NCBI GenBank assembly: GCA_035222895.1
Contig: JAVYIG010001838.1
Coordinates: 230,092-294,091 of the forward strand
DNA: 64,000 nt
Direction of reading: 5' to 3'
Origin: Strongylocentrotus droebachiensis
Taxonomy: Eukaryota; Echinodermata; Echinoidea; Camarodonta; Strongylocentrotidae
Shown: positions 11,773 to 22,827 of the stretch, piece by piece
Layout: each line of letters opens with the position of its first letter
Position numbering within the stretch: the stretch's first letter is position 1
Notes under the pieces: generated by a model
What the model was told of the DNA's origin: nothing
What the model saw: the letters and a program-made list of their open reading frames with translations, nothing else
Databases searched by the model: none
Position numbers and translations under genes: made by a program

Positions 11773-14700
11773 GTAAGAAACTAAATATGTTATTTCTTTA
11801 CAAATTTCTCCTCTAAAATCTTAATTCATCAATCCTTATTGTGAAATTGGTGTGCTAGTATTGTAGATTTGCTTACATTGTGAAGAACAAAGATGCTATT
11901 TGATAACCTGTTTATATTTCTTTTAACATGTGCTAGAATTGGCACTAATCAATTTGTTTAATATTCCTAATTTTGTAATCATTTGAAAGCAACATCTGAA
12001 ATGAGATTGTAAAGAAAAAAAAATATATACAAGTAAAATAATATAACATCATGATAGACTAATTACTTCCAACCCTATATTTCAGTACTCCTATTTTGAA
12101 ATAGGTCTATTCCAGTTAATGCTTTTCAAAGTACTCTTTTTCATTCTACACTTTTTACGCCATGGTCATTTTAATCTCTCTACTTTAATACATTCCCCTT
12201 GTATGGCTTCCAGATCTCATGATTTAACAAGAAAATACAAATCTAATTTAGGATGCCAAAGTGAATATATGGTTTCCATATTGACTGCAGGCCAGCTAAA
12301 GGCCAGTAGGGATTATAATTTTTATCAGTTATCAGCTCTGTTATTATTTTCATATCCTTCTGGGCGTGATGCATATCAACTGTAATTAATTTTGTGCGCA
12401 TTTCTAGCATGCCACGGCCAGATCTCAAGGGCATGAGCAATTTCTTCCAATTTGAACCACTGCGTACACAGATGATGCAGTGTCAACACGTACTAGTAAT
12501 TCATTATTGCAAATATGAAATATGGAAATTTTGAGCATCTACTCTGTGTCATGGATAACTGTTCTGTGTCACGACATTGTCATTATTAATTCTAATATAT
12601 GGTTTTTGAAAGTAATGAGGTGACTGATTAATATATGTATTATCATGCCGGAGTGTGTTTAGGTCAACAAATGCGATGACAAGATTTCATTTTTTGATAT
12701 CCACTATGACTCAGGAAAGTTATATGGTATCAAATGATAATAGAGCTAAATCATAAAACACATGTTTAAAAATGCCCTTTGTTCAAGTTTCTCTCCACAT
12801 ATTTTGTCTTGTATTGTGTTGTCAACTATATGCATCAAATTAATTGGAAGAGGATAATAGAATATTGTGTTCATGTTCATATATATATTATAACTTATGA
12901 CCTATGCTACTACTCTGGAATAAATTTCAGAGACCTTGGTGTTTCTGCTTGCAATAATCTCTGATATAAAAATAGTAATGATAATGATGATTATGACGAT
13001 GATGATGATGGTGATGGTGATGGTGATGGTGATGATGATGATGATGATGACAACGACGACAACGACTATGACAATGATGACGACAACGATGACGATGATG
13101 ATAATGATTTTAATTTCTGATCTCATTCTCTCTCTCAGAATTGCAACTGTGGTAAGGGGCCCTACTGTGTTCATCTGCTCTTTGTCATGCTACGAGTGTT
13201 CAAGGTTGCCGAGGATGACAACCTTCTCTGGAACAGAACCCTGAAAAATTATGAGGTAGGCATCAGTGTTGTAACTTGTATGATCTTAAAGATGGTATAT
13301 GTTGTTGTCATATGTATGGTCCCTTTATTGTGATTTGGCATATTTAAGATTGGAGTTTTTATAATGAGGATAGAAAGGGAGAAACAAAGGAAACTAAAGG
13401 ACGTGGGGGGGGGGGGGCGGTGGGAAAGTGAATGTACTGTACCTTTAAGAGAAAGAGAGAAGGGGACGGTTAAAATGAGAAAGAGGAGGAGGAGAGAGAC
13501 ATAGAGACAGAGAGAGACAGAGACGGACAGACAGAGGGAGAGGGGGAGGGGGTTCAGAAAGCAAATATAAAAAAATAATGAGACTGAACGGGAGAGAGAA
13601 GGAGAAATCAATTGGTGTAATTTTTTGAGAGACAAAATTGAAGATACCAGTTTGACCTAGATGTCAAATATTAAAATTTGGAGCGTTTTTCATACATGGG
13701 AGAAATAAAAACAAAATATAATATTTTTATTTCCTCAGGTGGAGTTGCTGTTTTCCAAATACGAAGCTATGAAGAAGAAGAAATTAAAGCACTCTCCCAG
13801 TCAGTCGAGTCAAAGGTCACGGAGGTCATCCCAGAGTCCATCCACATCGCACCTTCCCCGACCAAGCTCTCCATGCCCATCTACGGGCAGCAGCGACCAA
13901 CGGTAAAGGAATTGACATTTATTTCCATCATCATGACAATATGTACAAAGATAAAAGATGGAATATCATACTAGCTAACAATTAATACCAAAATTACATA
14001 TAAGTTGACATAACAACATTCAAAATATAAAGAAAATATGAAAGTAAAAACTATAGTACAAATGGAAAATGGTGCATCCGTAAATGCCCATAAGGCATGG
14101 CAATTGAATGCACCTGACGCACAAGTAGTAATACCATAGGCTGTTGAAAAAAGGGGAATTGCATTTCAGTAGGAGAGATGAGGTCATAACATAAATTATA
14201 CATTATAAAGAGAGAGAAGATGTGACCTGCATATATTGTCAGTTTCAAAGCCAGAAGGGATTTAATTCTCTCTGGAAGTGTATATATGCATCAATGCCCT
14301 TCTGGCTCTCAGCAGATGATATTTTTTATTTAATAGTAAGCAAATAACTACCGTTGGTGAAGGTGATGGGACAAACTATCACTTCCGAGGCGATCTGGAT
14401 GTAGCTATCTTTCCGAAGCAAAGCTGAGGAAAGATAGCGTATACATTCTGATCGACGAGGAAGTGATAGTTTGCCATCGCCTGAAACCAAAAGGTGATTA
14501 TTTGCTTTATATTCCACATCTGAAACAATTTAACTACAAAAAGAAAAGGAGGTGTATGCATCTACTTAAAAGACACCATGCCCAAATTCACACCAAAAAA
14601 GTTAAACAGTAGTTTAACCCAACCCCTTGAGCGTACGGTGCGCGCATGTGTTTGTTTTAATTGCGCTCATTGGTAATGCGCGCTTAATTACGCCTGTTTT

Positions 14701-17700
14701 AGTGCGCTTTTGGATAATCTTCAGTGAAAGTGCATTGCCCTTTGTAGATAGTAGTACTATCTACAAAGGGCAACGAACTTTTTGCTTCTCCCATCATTAA
14801 TGGGCGATCTATCTTTGATCACGTGATTTACTTATGACCAATCGTAGAGCAAGATTCTTAGTATGTGGAATATAATAATGAATAATGCCATTATTAACTT
14901 TCTAAACATAAATTGACCTATTATGTCAATGTTAGAATGTATTCCCAAACAAGTTTCTTCATTCAGTCCATCGGCACAATCATTTAGAGACATACATGTC
15001 TGATGAAGAGAATAGGCATATATTTGTTTACTATACTCTTAGTGTAAATACCCCAATTGGATATGCTAGTAAGATTATTAACTCATGTCATTTTGCATAG
15101 AGTTACCAGTTAACAGTCAATTAGAGACATATATGTCTGATGAAGAGAATAGGCATATATTTGTTTACTATACTTTAAGTGTAATTACCCAAATTGGTTA
15201 TGCGAGTAAGATTATTAATTCATGTCATTTTGCATAGAGTTATCACCCTCCTGACTCTAAATAGATCATTTAATCAATGTTTTTTTTGTAATTATATATG
15301 TCTAACAATATTGGCTTGTTTTGTCTGTGACTGTCCAGGGAGGATGAAGACCTGTGTCCTATCTGCTTACTTGAAATGGTTGAGGGAGAGAGTCTAGTAG
15401 AGTGCAAGAATGGTTGCCACAACAAGCTACATCACCACTGTGTAGCGATATGTAAGTACTCACCAAAAATATGGTACCACACAATTATAGCTTTCCTTCT
15501 CTCACTTTACCCTCGGTTATAAAAAAAAATGTTACAGGAACACCTGTAGGTTTTAAATGTCTTCAATTCTTTTCATGGACCAAAGTTCAACAAATATTTT
15601 CTGATAGCCTATAATGGATAAAACGGGAAGAACAGTTTAAAACTCCTTCTTGTAGAAATTGTGTACTTATCGTTATAGTACCCTATCATAGAAATGCGCC
15701 AAAAGTATATTATTTGTAATAGAAGTTAGGTTGAAGCTCTTCATATAGCTGCTCACAGAACCCAAAAAGTTTATACAATAGCTACTCGATGTGAGTCTGA
15801 CTCCTCATAATTTTGGCAAGACTACATGTATCTTGTGCCAATGTTGGATTTCACCAAACCACTTTTATGGTTCAATTTTTCTAGGGGAGGGGATGTTATT
15901 TATTATAGAAGTTAGGTTAAAGCTGTTCATATAGCTGCTCACAGAACCCAGAAAGTTTATACAATAGCTACTCGATTTGAGTCTGACTTCTCATACTTTT
16001 GGCAAGACTATCTTGTGCCAATGCTGGATATCACCAAACCACCTTTATGGTTCGAATTTTTCTAGGGGAGGGTGTGTTATTTATTATAGAAGTTAGGTTA
16101 AAGCCATACGTAGAGCTGCTCACAGAACCCAGAAAGTTTGTGCAATAGCTACTTGAGTCTGACTCCTCATACTTTTGGCAAGACTATCTTGTGCCAATGT
16201 TGTATATCACCAAACCACCCTCATGGTTTGCCATTTTTTTTTAGGGGAGGGAGAGTGCAAGAGGCAACAGGAGCCTATGGTGTGCCCTCTGTGCCGAGCT
16301 ATTTGGGCCGATTGCGTCCATGAGAACCAGGCCGGAGCTGGGGCAGCATCATCCACCCCTCATCCCTCCATGGAGCAGGGACCGGTAGAAGAGGAGGCTG
16401 GCATCACGGAGAGCAGTAGACTCCAGACGTTCCTGCAGAAGAAAGAGGGATGGAAAGAGGTAATATTGATGATGAATGATAATAATCAAGGATTTAAGAA
16501 CAAGAAATGTTTTTTCAGTAGTAGCAAATTGCTCTTATCAACGTCCTTAGCATATCCGGTTAAATCTGTATTTCCCTGTAACTCATAAGGTATTATTATT
16601 GATACTTTTCATGTATATGTTGATAAGGATGATGTTGATGATGATTACAAAACAAAACAACAACAATACTTCTGAATTATTTGTTGTGGAAGATTCTGAG
16701 AATGTGAATTGTTTGAGCTACATATCCATCTATTTCCATGATAAGTTCAGGCCACTCAAAAGACAATGCAGTAGTCATTATATATGTTGTACATCTTTAA
16801 GATTTCTAATGTTAATATCTCATTTTAACCATCATCACCTCTAGGCCTTTGATAACAGCCTCGTCGAAGCCATGTTCTCCCGTGACTGGGGCATCCGTGA
16901 GAACACCCTCCACTCGCTCAGTCAGCAGTTAGCGTCCAAGCTGAAACACGGCAGGGAGGACGAGCCTCACGACGTTGAGACGTGTGAGCAGTGTTTCCAG
17001 GCAGATATGATCACCATGGAATCTGGCTTCATGATGGTTGCCATGGCGTGTTCTGATCCAGTCTACAAAGTTTATGTAGCAGCATTGGTGAGTAATGATA
17101 AGATAACGATCATCATGACTTCTTTTTAATTTTATGTACCCTATTGCTGCTATACTTCTAACGCAGGTATTGCGTAACAAGATCATGATCAAGTATTTGC
17201 CTTGATGTATTGGTGAGTAATGATAACGATCACCATGACTTCATTTAAATATCACATATTGCCGCTGCTTTTGATGCTGATATCGCGTAAACAAGATCAT
17301 GATCGATTATTTGCCTTGATGTATGCAGAGTTTGTATTATCTCTCGCCAGTCCCCCAGATTTTTATATAATTGATGCAATTTTCTTTCCTCTAGAATTAT
17401 ATGATGACAAATTGTATGATGCATTAGCTTCTCAGTATGAATTTAGTATATTTATCTGTTTTTGTTTGAAGAAATTTGATAGTTTAGATAATGATCATTA
17501 AAATGGAGATCGTTTAAAATGCCATACCTGGTATGGACAGTCTTTTACTTTCATTCTAAAGCACAAAAATGATCTCACTCAAATCTTGTACAAGGGGTCG
17601 TGTTTCATACGTATTTATTTTGTTAAACTAAGATATTGCTGGTGCATTCACACTAATGCATTTATTCACCCACTTTTCATCTGTACTTTGATTTCAAACA

Positions 17701-20700
17701 GAGAGTACTACGAACCCTCTTGATGTGTTCACACTGTAGTACTGAAGACCAACAAGCCCAGCTGAGAAAGTGGTTACAGCCTGTCATGTCATCCATCTTG
17801 GTCAAAAGCGCAGATGGCAACAGGTATGTTACTTTCACTTCAAATTTGCAGTCTTAATCCTAAGTTCTGGAATGTACAGAGAAATTAATAGTGGATCCAT
17901 GATTCATTTTGGATTCATACTCTGTGTATACTTTATATAATAATAATAATAATACCCAGTTTTTATATAGCGCTTATTAGAATCACTAAGCGCTTCCAAA
18001 CTTGGAGATTATTACCCCGGCTATAGCTGTGCTGCCATTGCGGCGCTCTAGCTTTCTAAAGAAGACAAGACAAGATTTTCATCATGCATTTGTAATTTTG
18101 TTATATCATATTTTGTTGAGATATAGAAACATTTGCTGATTGATGTCTAAAGAATTACCAATATTTGTACATGTCTATTGTTATCATTCAACAAATCCTC
18201 TATGAGTTTCATGTGCTAATGTCTCTTTGATTCTGGCCTGCTTCCTAACAGACGTACAGCTCAGCTGTCTGTGTCGGCCATGTTTGAACTTGCCAGAGGG
18301 GATTCTGGAGAGCTAGCAGTCAGCAAAGAACTCTCCTGCTCAAGTAAGTTTCAAGGTCAGATCCTTAAATTCATAGTGCTGTCAGCTTTAATACAGTATT
18401 GAATTCTCTGAAACCAATTTACTTATTCAACAAATTGCAATGCATTTTTAAAAGAGAAACCATATTAATGTCCTTATATCGTTGTGTACCAACAGGTTGT
18501 ATAGGACTGGGCAGCCTGGATTATATCCTGTCGTGTCTCATCAGCGACATCCAGATCAATGTTGGAGAGACATCGTGGCAACACATCCTAGGATGTCTTT
18601 GTGTCCTGGAGAGAGTCTTCTCCGACTTCCCGGAGCGCTTCGTCATCACCGAAGACCACAGTTCTACAGTTGAGAAGGCGAGCAAGATCGAGTGTCTGGT
18701 TTCCATAGCAACCTGCGTGTCCTCCTACCTCAACAGCAGCCATACCAGGATGTGCAAGATCGCTAAGAAGATATCGGTAACCGTGGCGAAGATCCTAGTA
18801 GCGGATGCCTCGGGGTTCGCCAGGATTTGCGACATGATGAGGACGCTGGAATCGCGGGAGGTGGGAAGCCGGATGTTGCGCCGACTCCAGAAGATTCTTG
18901 ATGAGTATGAAGGTGCTCAAGATGAAGCAGCGAGGGAGAGAGAGGATGCTGCTGTGCATGGTCACGATGAAGGAGGAGGAGTGTGTGATGATGAGAGAGA
19001 TGGGAGACGGAATGGGATGCTATCCAATATTCAGGATTCTCCTTGTGCTGCAGAAAACACTGATCTATCGTCAAGAAGAGATGATCATGCAACATCATCG
19101 AGACCTTCTCTAAGAGACAATGCAGATGGTTGCTTTCCAACGAGAACAGACAGCAATGAGCAAACGAATGTTAGCGACCTATCTGACTTATCATCAGCCT
19201 CTCCGACCACACCCTGTGACAACCCCATCTGCTTCAAGTCGGAAGTGGCATCCTCGCCGAAGAAGAGAATGGCTGCATTCGACTTCACTTTGCCGGGTGT
19301 TGGCTCCAAGAACTGCAAAGATGAGGTGGAGGCGGAGGAAGCAGAAGCTTTAGCTATTGCCATGGAAGCATCCATGCATACTCAGTGTGTCTTACCATGT
19401 GTGCCAGGGCTTAGGACAGAGAGAGATGGAGATGTTATCATCAAGATAGACCACAAGGTAAAGGCAATTTTTTTTCTCAAGATTTAAAAAAATATATACA
19501 TGCAGAAATCAGAGATTAAAAAAATGGTGTTCATTATATGAGCATGAATAGAAAAAGACTGAAAAATAAACTAAATGAATGCACAGGAATGCTAGGATGT
19601 ATCTTAGATTTCAAAGTAAATTTTGAGCAGTGTAGTTATATACGCAGTGTAGATTCAGCGTCGACATGCTTGCAGTGAGACAGGAGCCTAATCCAATTTT
19701 CTGAGAGGCATGCAATTAGAAAAATTGTATGTGTTCATGGCAATAGTTACCAAAGACTTTAAATTTGCTTATGCATGGGTATATAGAGGGCAGCACACTG
19801 AGCCAACAGGTATTCACTCCCGTGCAAACTAGTGTCCCTAATATGCGTACGTCCGTACAGGAGCGTATTACCCATTGGCTCACTGTTTGCCAAGTTCCCT
19901 ACTTCACGAACGAATATATACCCACGCATGAACATCTTTAAAGCTAATAGTGTTCTGTTTTGTTAGTAATTTGTATATTATATGCATAAGAAATGACTAT
20001 ATTGTAATTTGTATTCCCACTTTGTCTCTTGCGCAGAATTCCACAGAGGAGGTTGATGGTGTTGTAAGCCCAAGATCAAAGCAATACACAGAGTCCCAGA
20101 ATTGGACAAAGGGTGCTATCTTAGGTACGGGTGCTTTCTCATCGTGCTATATGGCTAGGGACGTCAAGACAGGCACTCTGATGGCTGTCAAACAGATATC
20201 ATTCTGCCGCAACAATGCAGGAGACCAGGAAGATACCATGGAGGAAATAAAAAAGGAGATCAAGCTAATGGCCACCTTTGACCACCCGCACATCGTCCGC
20301 CTCATGGGGGCGACGCAGCACGACGCCCACTTCAACGTGTTTGTGGAATGGATGCCGGGCGGAGCGGTGTCCACGCTGCTCAAAGACTTTGGTGCCTTCA
20401 GTAACGCGGTGACGGTCAAGTACATCCACCAGGTGTGCCTGGGGCTGGCTTATCTTCATGATAACAGGGTCATCCATAGAGACCTTAAAGGTGAGAGTCA
20501 GTCTTATACCAAACTTTATATCGTCTTAATCTGGCATATTGAATGCTGTATCTTAAAGATAAACTTGAGTTCTGGAAAAACAAGAAAATGAATTCTCACA
20601 GAATCAAACGAAACTTAAACTGAATGTTCAAGATTACAAATAAATGTCATTGCCAAACAATTGTGGTAGAAAATGTATACTGGCTGAGTAATGAGCATAG

Positions 20701-22827
20701 AAAGATAAGGAAATCAAGGTAACGGTAAGTAATCCTGAGACCATTTGTGTAGTCACAAATATATATTTCTGTGTACATACTTTACCAAGACTGGGCCAAA
20801 TTTATTATGATTTTGATGACTCCAGAACCTTGCAGTACACACCAATACTTACATGATCAACTGTTTCTGATCCCTCCCACACCTTTTCTTTCACAATTAT
20901 GCAATCGCATGACCAGAACTCAACTTTATCTTTAAATTGTAGTCCTTCTTGTGTTTGGAATGCATTATAATCAAGTTTTTGTTTTATACCTTGTTTTTAC
21001 ATCACATTAGAGTATTGAGGCAGACATTAGTCATGTGCTGCACAAGTTGCCTTATAAAGTATGAGTTTTTTACTACTGAAAACAAGATTTACTTCATATG
21101 CATAATCAATTACGGGGCAAGTGTAATTCTTGCTCTGTCCCCCCCCCCCTATAAAAGTTGGTTTATGAACAGTCATATTTCAACACACTTGTAATTTTAG
21201 AAAAGACCTAGTGTCTAATAACACAACAAAAACATATCTTATTACTCAACTAATAGCATTGTATTTTCTGTCGCATATTCTGATTCAGGGGCCAACTTGT
21301 TGATGGATAGCACTGGCCACCACCTGAGGATAGCCGACCTGGGTACAGCAGGCAAGATGAATGCTGACATCACGCGGACTGATGAGTTCAAAGGTCAATT
21401 CCTAGGCACCATCTCCTTCATGGCTCCAGAGGTAATTTTCGTTTTTTTCTTTTCTCTTTTGAAATTTTGTCTTTAAAGATACCATAAATTTGTTTGAGAG
21501 ATTTAACACGTGCCGTAAAGTTTGGCGACAATAGTCAAATTACTGACTAATCGCCAATAACTCAAAACACAACAACATTATGTATGCTTCCTTCAGACTT
21601 GAATAGACTTTGTTACAAGATTATTATGACTTTTTATTGAACTATTACCGATAATGATACAGAGCCCGATGGAGGAATACCTTGTTGAAAATGTGCTTTC
21701 CCTGTATAAATTCAAGTTAGAGATAACTAAACTAAACAAATATAAACAGCCCAATATTGCTTATATGCATGGCTGTGAGTATGATGTAAAAAATGAGTGT
21801 GGTGTTCGCTTGTGTGAAGTTTATAGTTGTGCACGTGAGCTACATTTTGAAATCGAGTTCAATTCATGTCAATTCTGTAAAGTTATTTTTCTTTTTTTTT
21901 CTTTTATCTTTTGAAATTATGTCTTTAAGGATACCATAAAATATGTTTATGTATGCTTCCTTCAGAGTTAGACTTTGTTACAAGATTATTATCAACCATT
22001 ACCCACTTCTCTTCATGGTATATTTTATTAATCTGTTTGTGTCTCTTATGATCATGCAGGTGTTGAGAGGAGAGCCGTACGGTCGTAGCTGTGATATCTG
22101 GAGTGTAGGGTGCTGTATCATTGAGATGTGCACCACCAAACCACCATGGAATAACACAGCGATATCCAACCATTACCAACTTCTTTTCAAGGTATGTCGT
22201 CCATCATCCGATTCCTGGTTATAACCATAGACAGATGATCGATGTTTAAAAGTATATGGCATCATGGAGTTGTGTTTTTAGAAAAGGATGAGCAAAACAG
22301 ATGGTTAAATATATCAGAAAAAAAGATTGAGTCGTGTAAAGAGAGTTAAATTTGTGTAGAATGCTAACTATGTAGGGTCATGGCAATTTGATGTTCTAGA
22401 TTACATGTTCTGTAAAACATTGCTTCTACATGTATGCAGAACTCGGTATTAGCATTAAAATTAACAAAAGATGATGTGATATATAGGTTTGAGGGAGTTC
22501 TCTTTAACTGTGATATCTTTCAGATGATAATCTCAGAGCTTAAAAGCTGTAAGATATGAAAATGAAAATAGAATGAAGACATGTAGAATGGTTTAGAATT
22601 TACTTTTCTCTGACATGTACATGTATGTCATTTCCAGTTAGATTTACATTGAATTTCCATCCCTCTACCTTCAGATCGCAAGTGCCAATGGGCCTCCGCC
22701 GATCCCAGAATCCCTCTCTCCAGCCCTACGTGACATCACTCTTCGTTGCCTCGAGGCCGAACCATCCGCTCGACCGGGCGTCATGGAGCTTCTGAAGCAT
22801 CCTGCATTCACTCAGATGAAGAGATGA
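8992..22827 (+). CDS. MAP3K1: MAP3K1 (MEKK1) orthologue, 5' end missing
   Basis: Sixteen exons join in phase to 1168 codons plus stop: 8992-9130, 10336-10512, 11016-11084, 11560-11772, 13139-13255, 13739-13902, 15339-15451, 16245-16459, 16845-17087, 17702-17823, 18252-18343, 18496-19457, 20037-20490, 21289-21431, 22060-22191, 22675-22827. All introns are GT-AG. Domain order is that of MEKK1: a basic/Pro-Ser N-terminal part, a SWIM zinc finger (exon 5), a RING/PHD-like E3 finger (exons 7-8), a helical TOG-like region (exons 9-12) and a C-terminal Ste11-family kinase (exons 13-16). MEKK1 acts in the cytoplasm as a MAPK kinase kinase upstream of JNK and ERK and as a ubiquitin ligase. The first visible exon opens in mid-codon, so start and first exon(s) lie elsewhere. 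Oddities are a DLG in place of DFG and duplications around several splice sites. Confidence 0.95.
9131..10335 (+). other. MAP3K1 intron 1 (visible)
   Basis: An AT-rich GT-AG intron (donor GTAAGA, acceptor GATGCATAG). No mobile element with clear ends and no other gene was seen. Confidence 0.7.
10513..11015 (+). repeat. Intron with long GGGA microsatellite
   Basis: Immediately after the donor GTAAGG, the plus strand runs as GAGG/GGGA repeats from about 10521 to 10672, then degenerates into purine-only AG-rich DNA to about 10860. The tract starts within 10 bases of the 5' splice site. It is a simple repeat; its apparent frames on either strand are not genes. Confidence 0.95.
11085..11559 (+). 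other. MAP3K1 intron 3 with short hairpin
   Basis: The GT-AG intron contains an inverted pair AAAGGTGGTCTGT / ACAGACCACCTTT at about 11344-11391 and a short repeat of TCTTGAA near the acceptor. No gene was seen. Confidence 0.6.
11773..13138 (+). other. MAP3K1 intron 4 with GAT microsatellite
   Basis: Most of the intron is AT-rich and featureless. From about 12974 to 13115 it is a GAT/GAC-type simple repeat, ending shortly before the pyrimidine tract and acceptor TCTCTCTCAG. Confidence 0.75.
13139..13255 (+). CDS. MAP3K1: MAP3K1 exon 5: SWIM zinc finger
   Basis: This 117-bp phase-0 exon encodes [15 protein letters not shown], a C-x-C...C-x-H pattern that defines a SWIM finger, followed by a conserved helix ending [12 protein letters not shown] domains bind zinc and mediate protein contacts. 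A GAT-type microsatellite ends about 30 bp before the acceptor. Confidence 0.95.
13256..13738 (+). other. MAP3K1 intron 5, purine-rich
   Basis: The intron has a G run near 13405 and a GAGA-rich stretch at 13450-13555. The apparent minus-strand frame over this tract is low-complexity, not a gene. Confidence 0.65.
14338..14508. repeat. Short inverted-repeat element (MITE-like)
   Basis: AACTATCACTTCC at about 14374 is mirrored by GGAAGTGATAGTTT at about 14460, and the outer ends GCAAATAA / TTATTTGC also pair. This suggests a small foldback element. No target duplication was established. Confidence 0.6.
14735..14773. repeat. Perfect 39-bp palindrome
   Basis: Arms TTGCCCTTTGTAGATAGT and its exact complement are separated by AGT. 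It would form a strong 18-bp stem in DNA or RNA. It lies deep in a MAP3K1 intron and its role is unknown. Confidence 0.9.
14983..15245. repeat. 138-bp tandem duplication
   Basis: The segment starting TTAGAGACATACATGTCTG at 14983 recurs at 15121 with about a dozen differences and ends with GCATAGAGTTA in both copies. It is intronic. Confidence 0.9.
15339..16459 (+). CDS. MAP3K1: MAP3K1 exons 7-8: RING/PHD-like finger
   Basis: Exons 15339-15451 and 16245-16459 join through a split Trp codon. They give CPICLLEM, then [13 protein letters not shown], then CPLCRAIW: the eight zinc ligands of the MEKK1 finger (E3 ligase domain). The acceptor of the second exon is the last of three tandemly duplicated look-alike acceptors. 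The rest of exon 8 encodes a linker rich in Ala, Ser and Glu. Confidence 0.93.
15720..16250 (+). repeat. Threefold tandem repeat carrying a 3' splice site
   Basis: Three copies of a roughly 180-bp unit begin TAGAAGTTAGGTT (about 15720, 15907, 16087). Each ends with a pyrimidine run and TAGGGGAGGG. The third of these is the true acceptor of MAP3K1 exon 8 (TTTTTTTTAG then GGGAGGG). The two earlier copies are potential decoy acceptors. Confidence 0.88.
16460..16844 (+). other. MAP3K1 intron 8
   Basis: A short AT-rich intron, donor GTAATA and acceptor CACCTCTAG. Nothing else was seen. Confidence 0.7.
16845..19457 (+). CDS. MAP3K1: MAP3K1 exons 9-12: TOG-like region and linker
   Basis: Exons 16845-17087, 17702-17823, 18252-18343 and 18496-19457 encode residues 403-875. 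The first part contains [29 protein letters not shown] and [11 protein letters not shown], matching the helical, tubulin-binding TOG-like region of MEKK1. The large exon 12 then becomes acidic and Ser-rich, which suggests a disordered linker, and ends with [15 protein letters not shown], a short conserved helix also found before the vertebrate kinase domain. Confidence 0.9.
17081..17330 (+). repeat. 125-bp tandem duplication copying a 5' splice site
   Basis: The end of exon 9 with its donor (ATTGGTGAGTAATGATAA) is repeated 125 bp downstream (ATTGGTGAGTAATGATAA near 17209). The following CATGACTTC and AACAAGATCATGATC words are also repeated. The second donor lies inside the intron (17088-17701). 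Confidence 0.85.
17824..18251 (+). repeat. MAP3K1 intron with SINE 3' part
   Basis: At about 17938-18062 the sequence AATAATAATAATACCC, TATATAGCGCTTATTAG and TAAGCGCTTCCAAA resembles, on the minus strand, the tail end of the SINE family also seen at 52.0-52.26 kb. The tRNA-like head is absent, so this is a truncated copy. Confidence 0.6.
19458..20036 (+). other. MAP3K1 intron 12 with inverted-repeat element
   Basis: Ends ACTTTAAATTTGC...GCATGGGTATATA (about 19757) and TATATACCCACGCATG...CTTTAAAGC (about 19914-19946) are partly complementary, which suggests a MITE of about 190 bp. No gene was seen. Confidence 0.55.
20037..22827 (+). CDS. MAP3K1: MAP3K1 exons 13-16: protein kinase domain
   Basis: Exons 20037-20490, 21289-21431, 22060-22191 and 22675-22827 encode residues 876-1168, ending HPAFTQMKR then TGA. 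Kinase motifs: glycine loop [13 protein letters not shown]-binding K927 in MAVKQ, catalytic HRDLK (D1024), metal-binding DLG at 1043-1045 where most kinases have DFG, FMAPE (APE), and DIWSVGC. The call as a Ste11/MAP3K kinase is secure from the exact exon order and motifs. The DLG variant is read directly from GAC CTG GGT. Confidence 0.95.
20549..20939. mobile_element. MITE, TTAA-flanked family A
   Basis: The ends TTAAAGATAAACTTGAGTTC (20553) and CAACTTTATCTTTAA (to 20935) are terminal inverted repeats. A close relative lies at 33732-34122, where a nested insertion shows TTAA to be the target duplication. It carries no coding capacity and sits in a MAP3K1 intron. Piggybac-type transposases use TTAA, but the mobilising family was not identified. 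Confidence 0.85.
21432..22059 (+). repeat. MAP3K1 intron 14 with internal duplication
   Basis: A pyrimidine-rich segment with TTTGAAATT.TGTCTTTAA (about 21460) recurs at about 21910. ATGTATGCTTCCTTCAGA with TAGACTTTGTTACAAG occurs at about 21580 and again at 21950. The copies start just after the 5' splice site region and are about 450 bp apart. Confidence 0.75.
22192..22674 (+). other. MAP3K1 intron 15
   Basis: An AT-rich GT-AG intron, donor GTATGT and acceptor CTACCTTCAG. No repeat or gene was recognised. Confidence 0.65.

Larger units (their letters stand above)
13903..15338 (+). other. MAP3K1 intron 6 with hairpins and a tandem repeat
   Basis: It contains an imperfect inverted repeat of about 170 bp (14338-14508; ends share GCAAATAA..., AACTATCACTTCC and complements), a perfect 39-bp palindrome (14735-14773), and a 138-bp tandem duplication (14983-15245). 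No gene was seen. Confidence 0.75.

Noticed and set aside
12902..13244. Frames of Met/Thr or Ile/Val repeats at the SWIM exon
   Set aside because: They come from the GAT microsatellite; only the in-phase exon 13139-13255 is supported.
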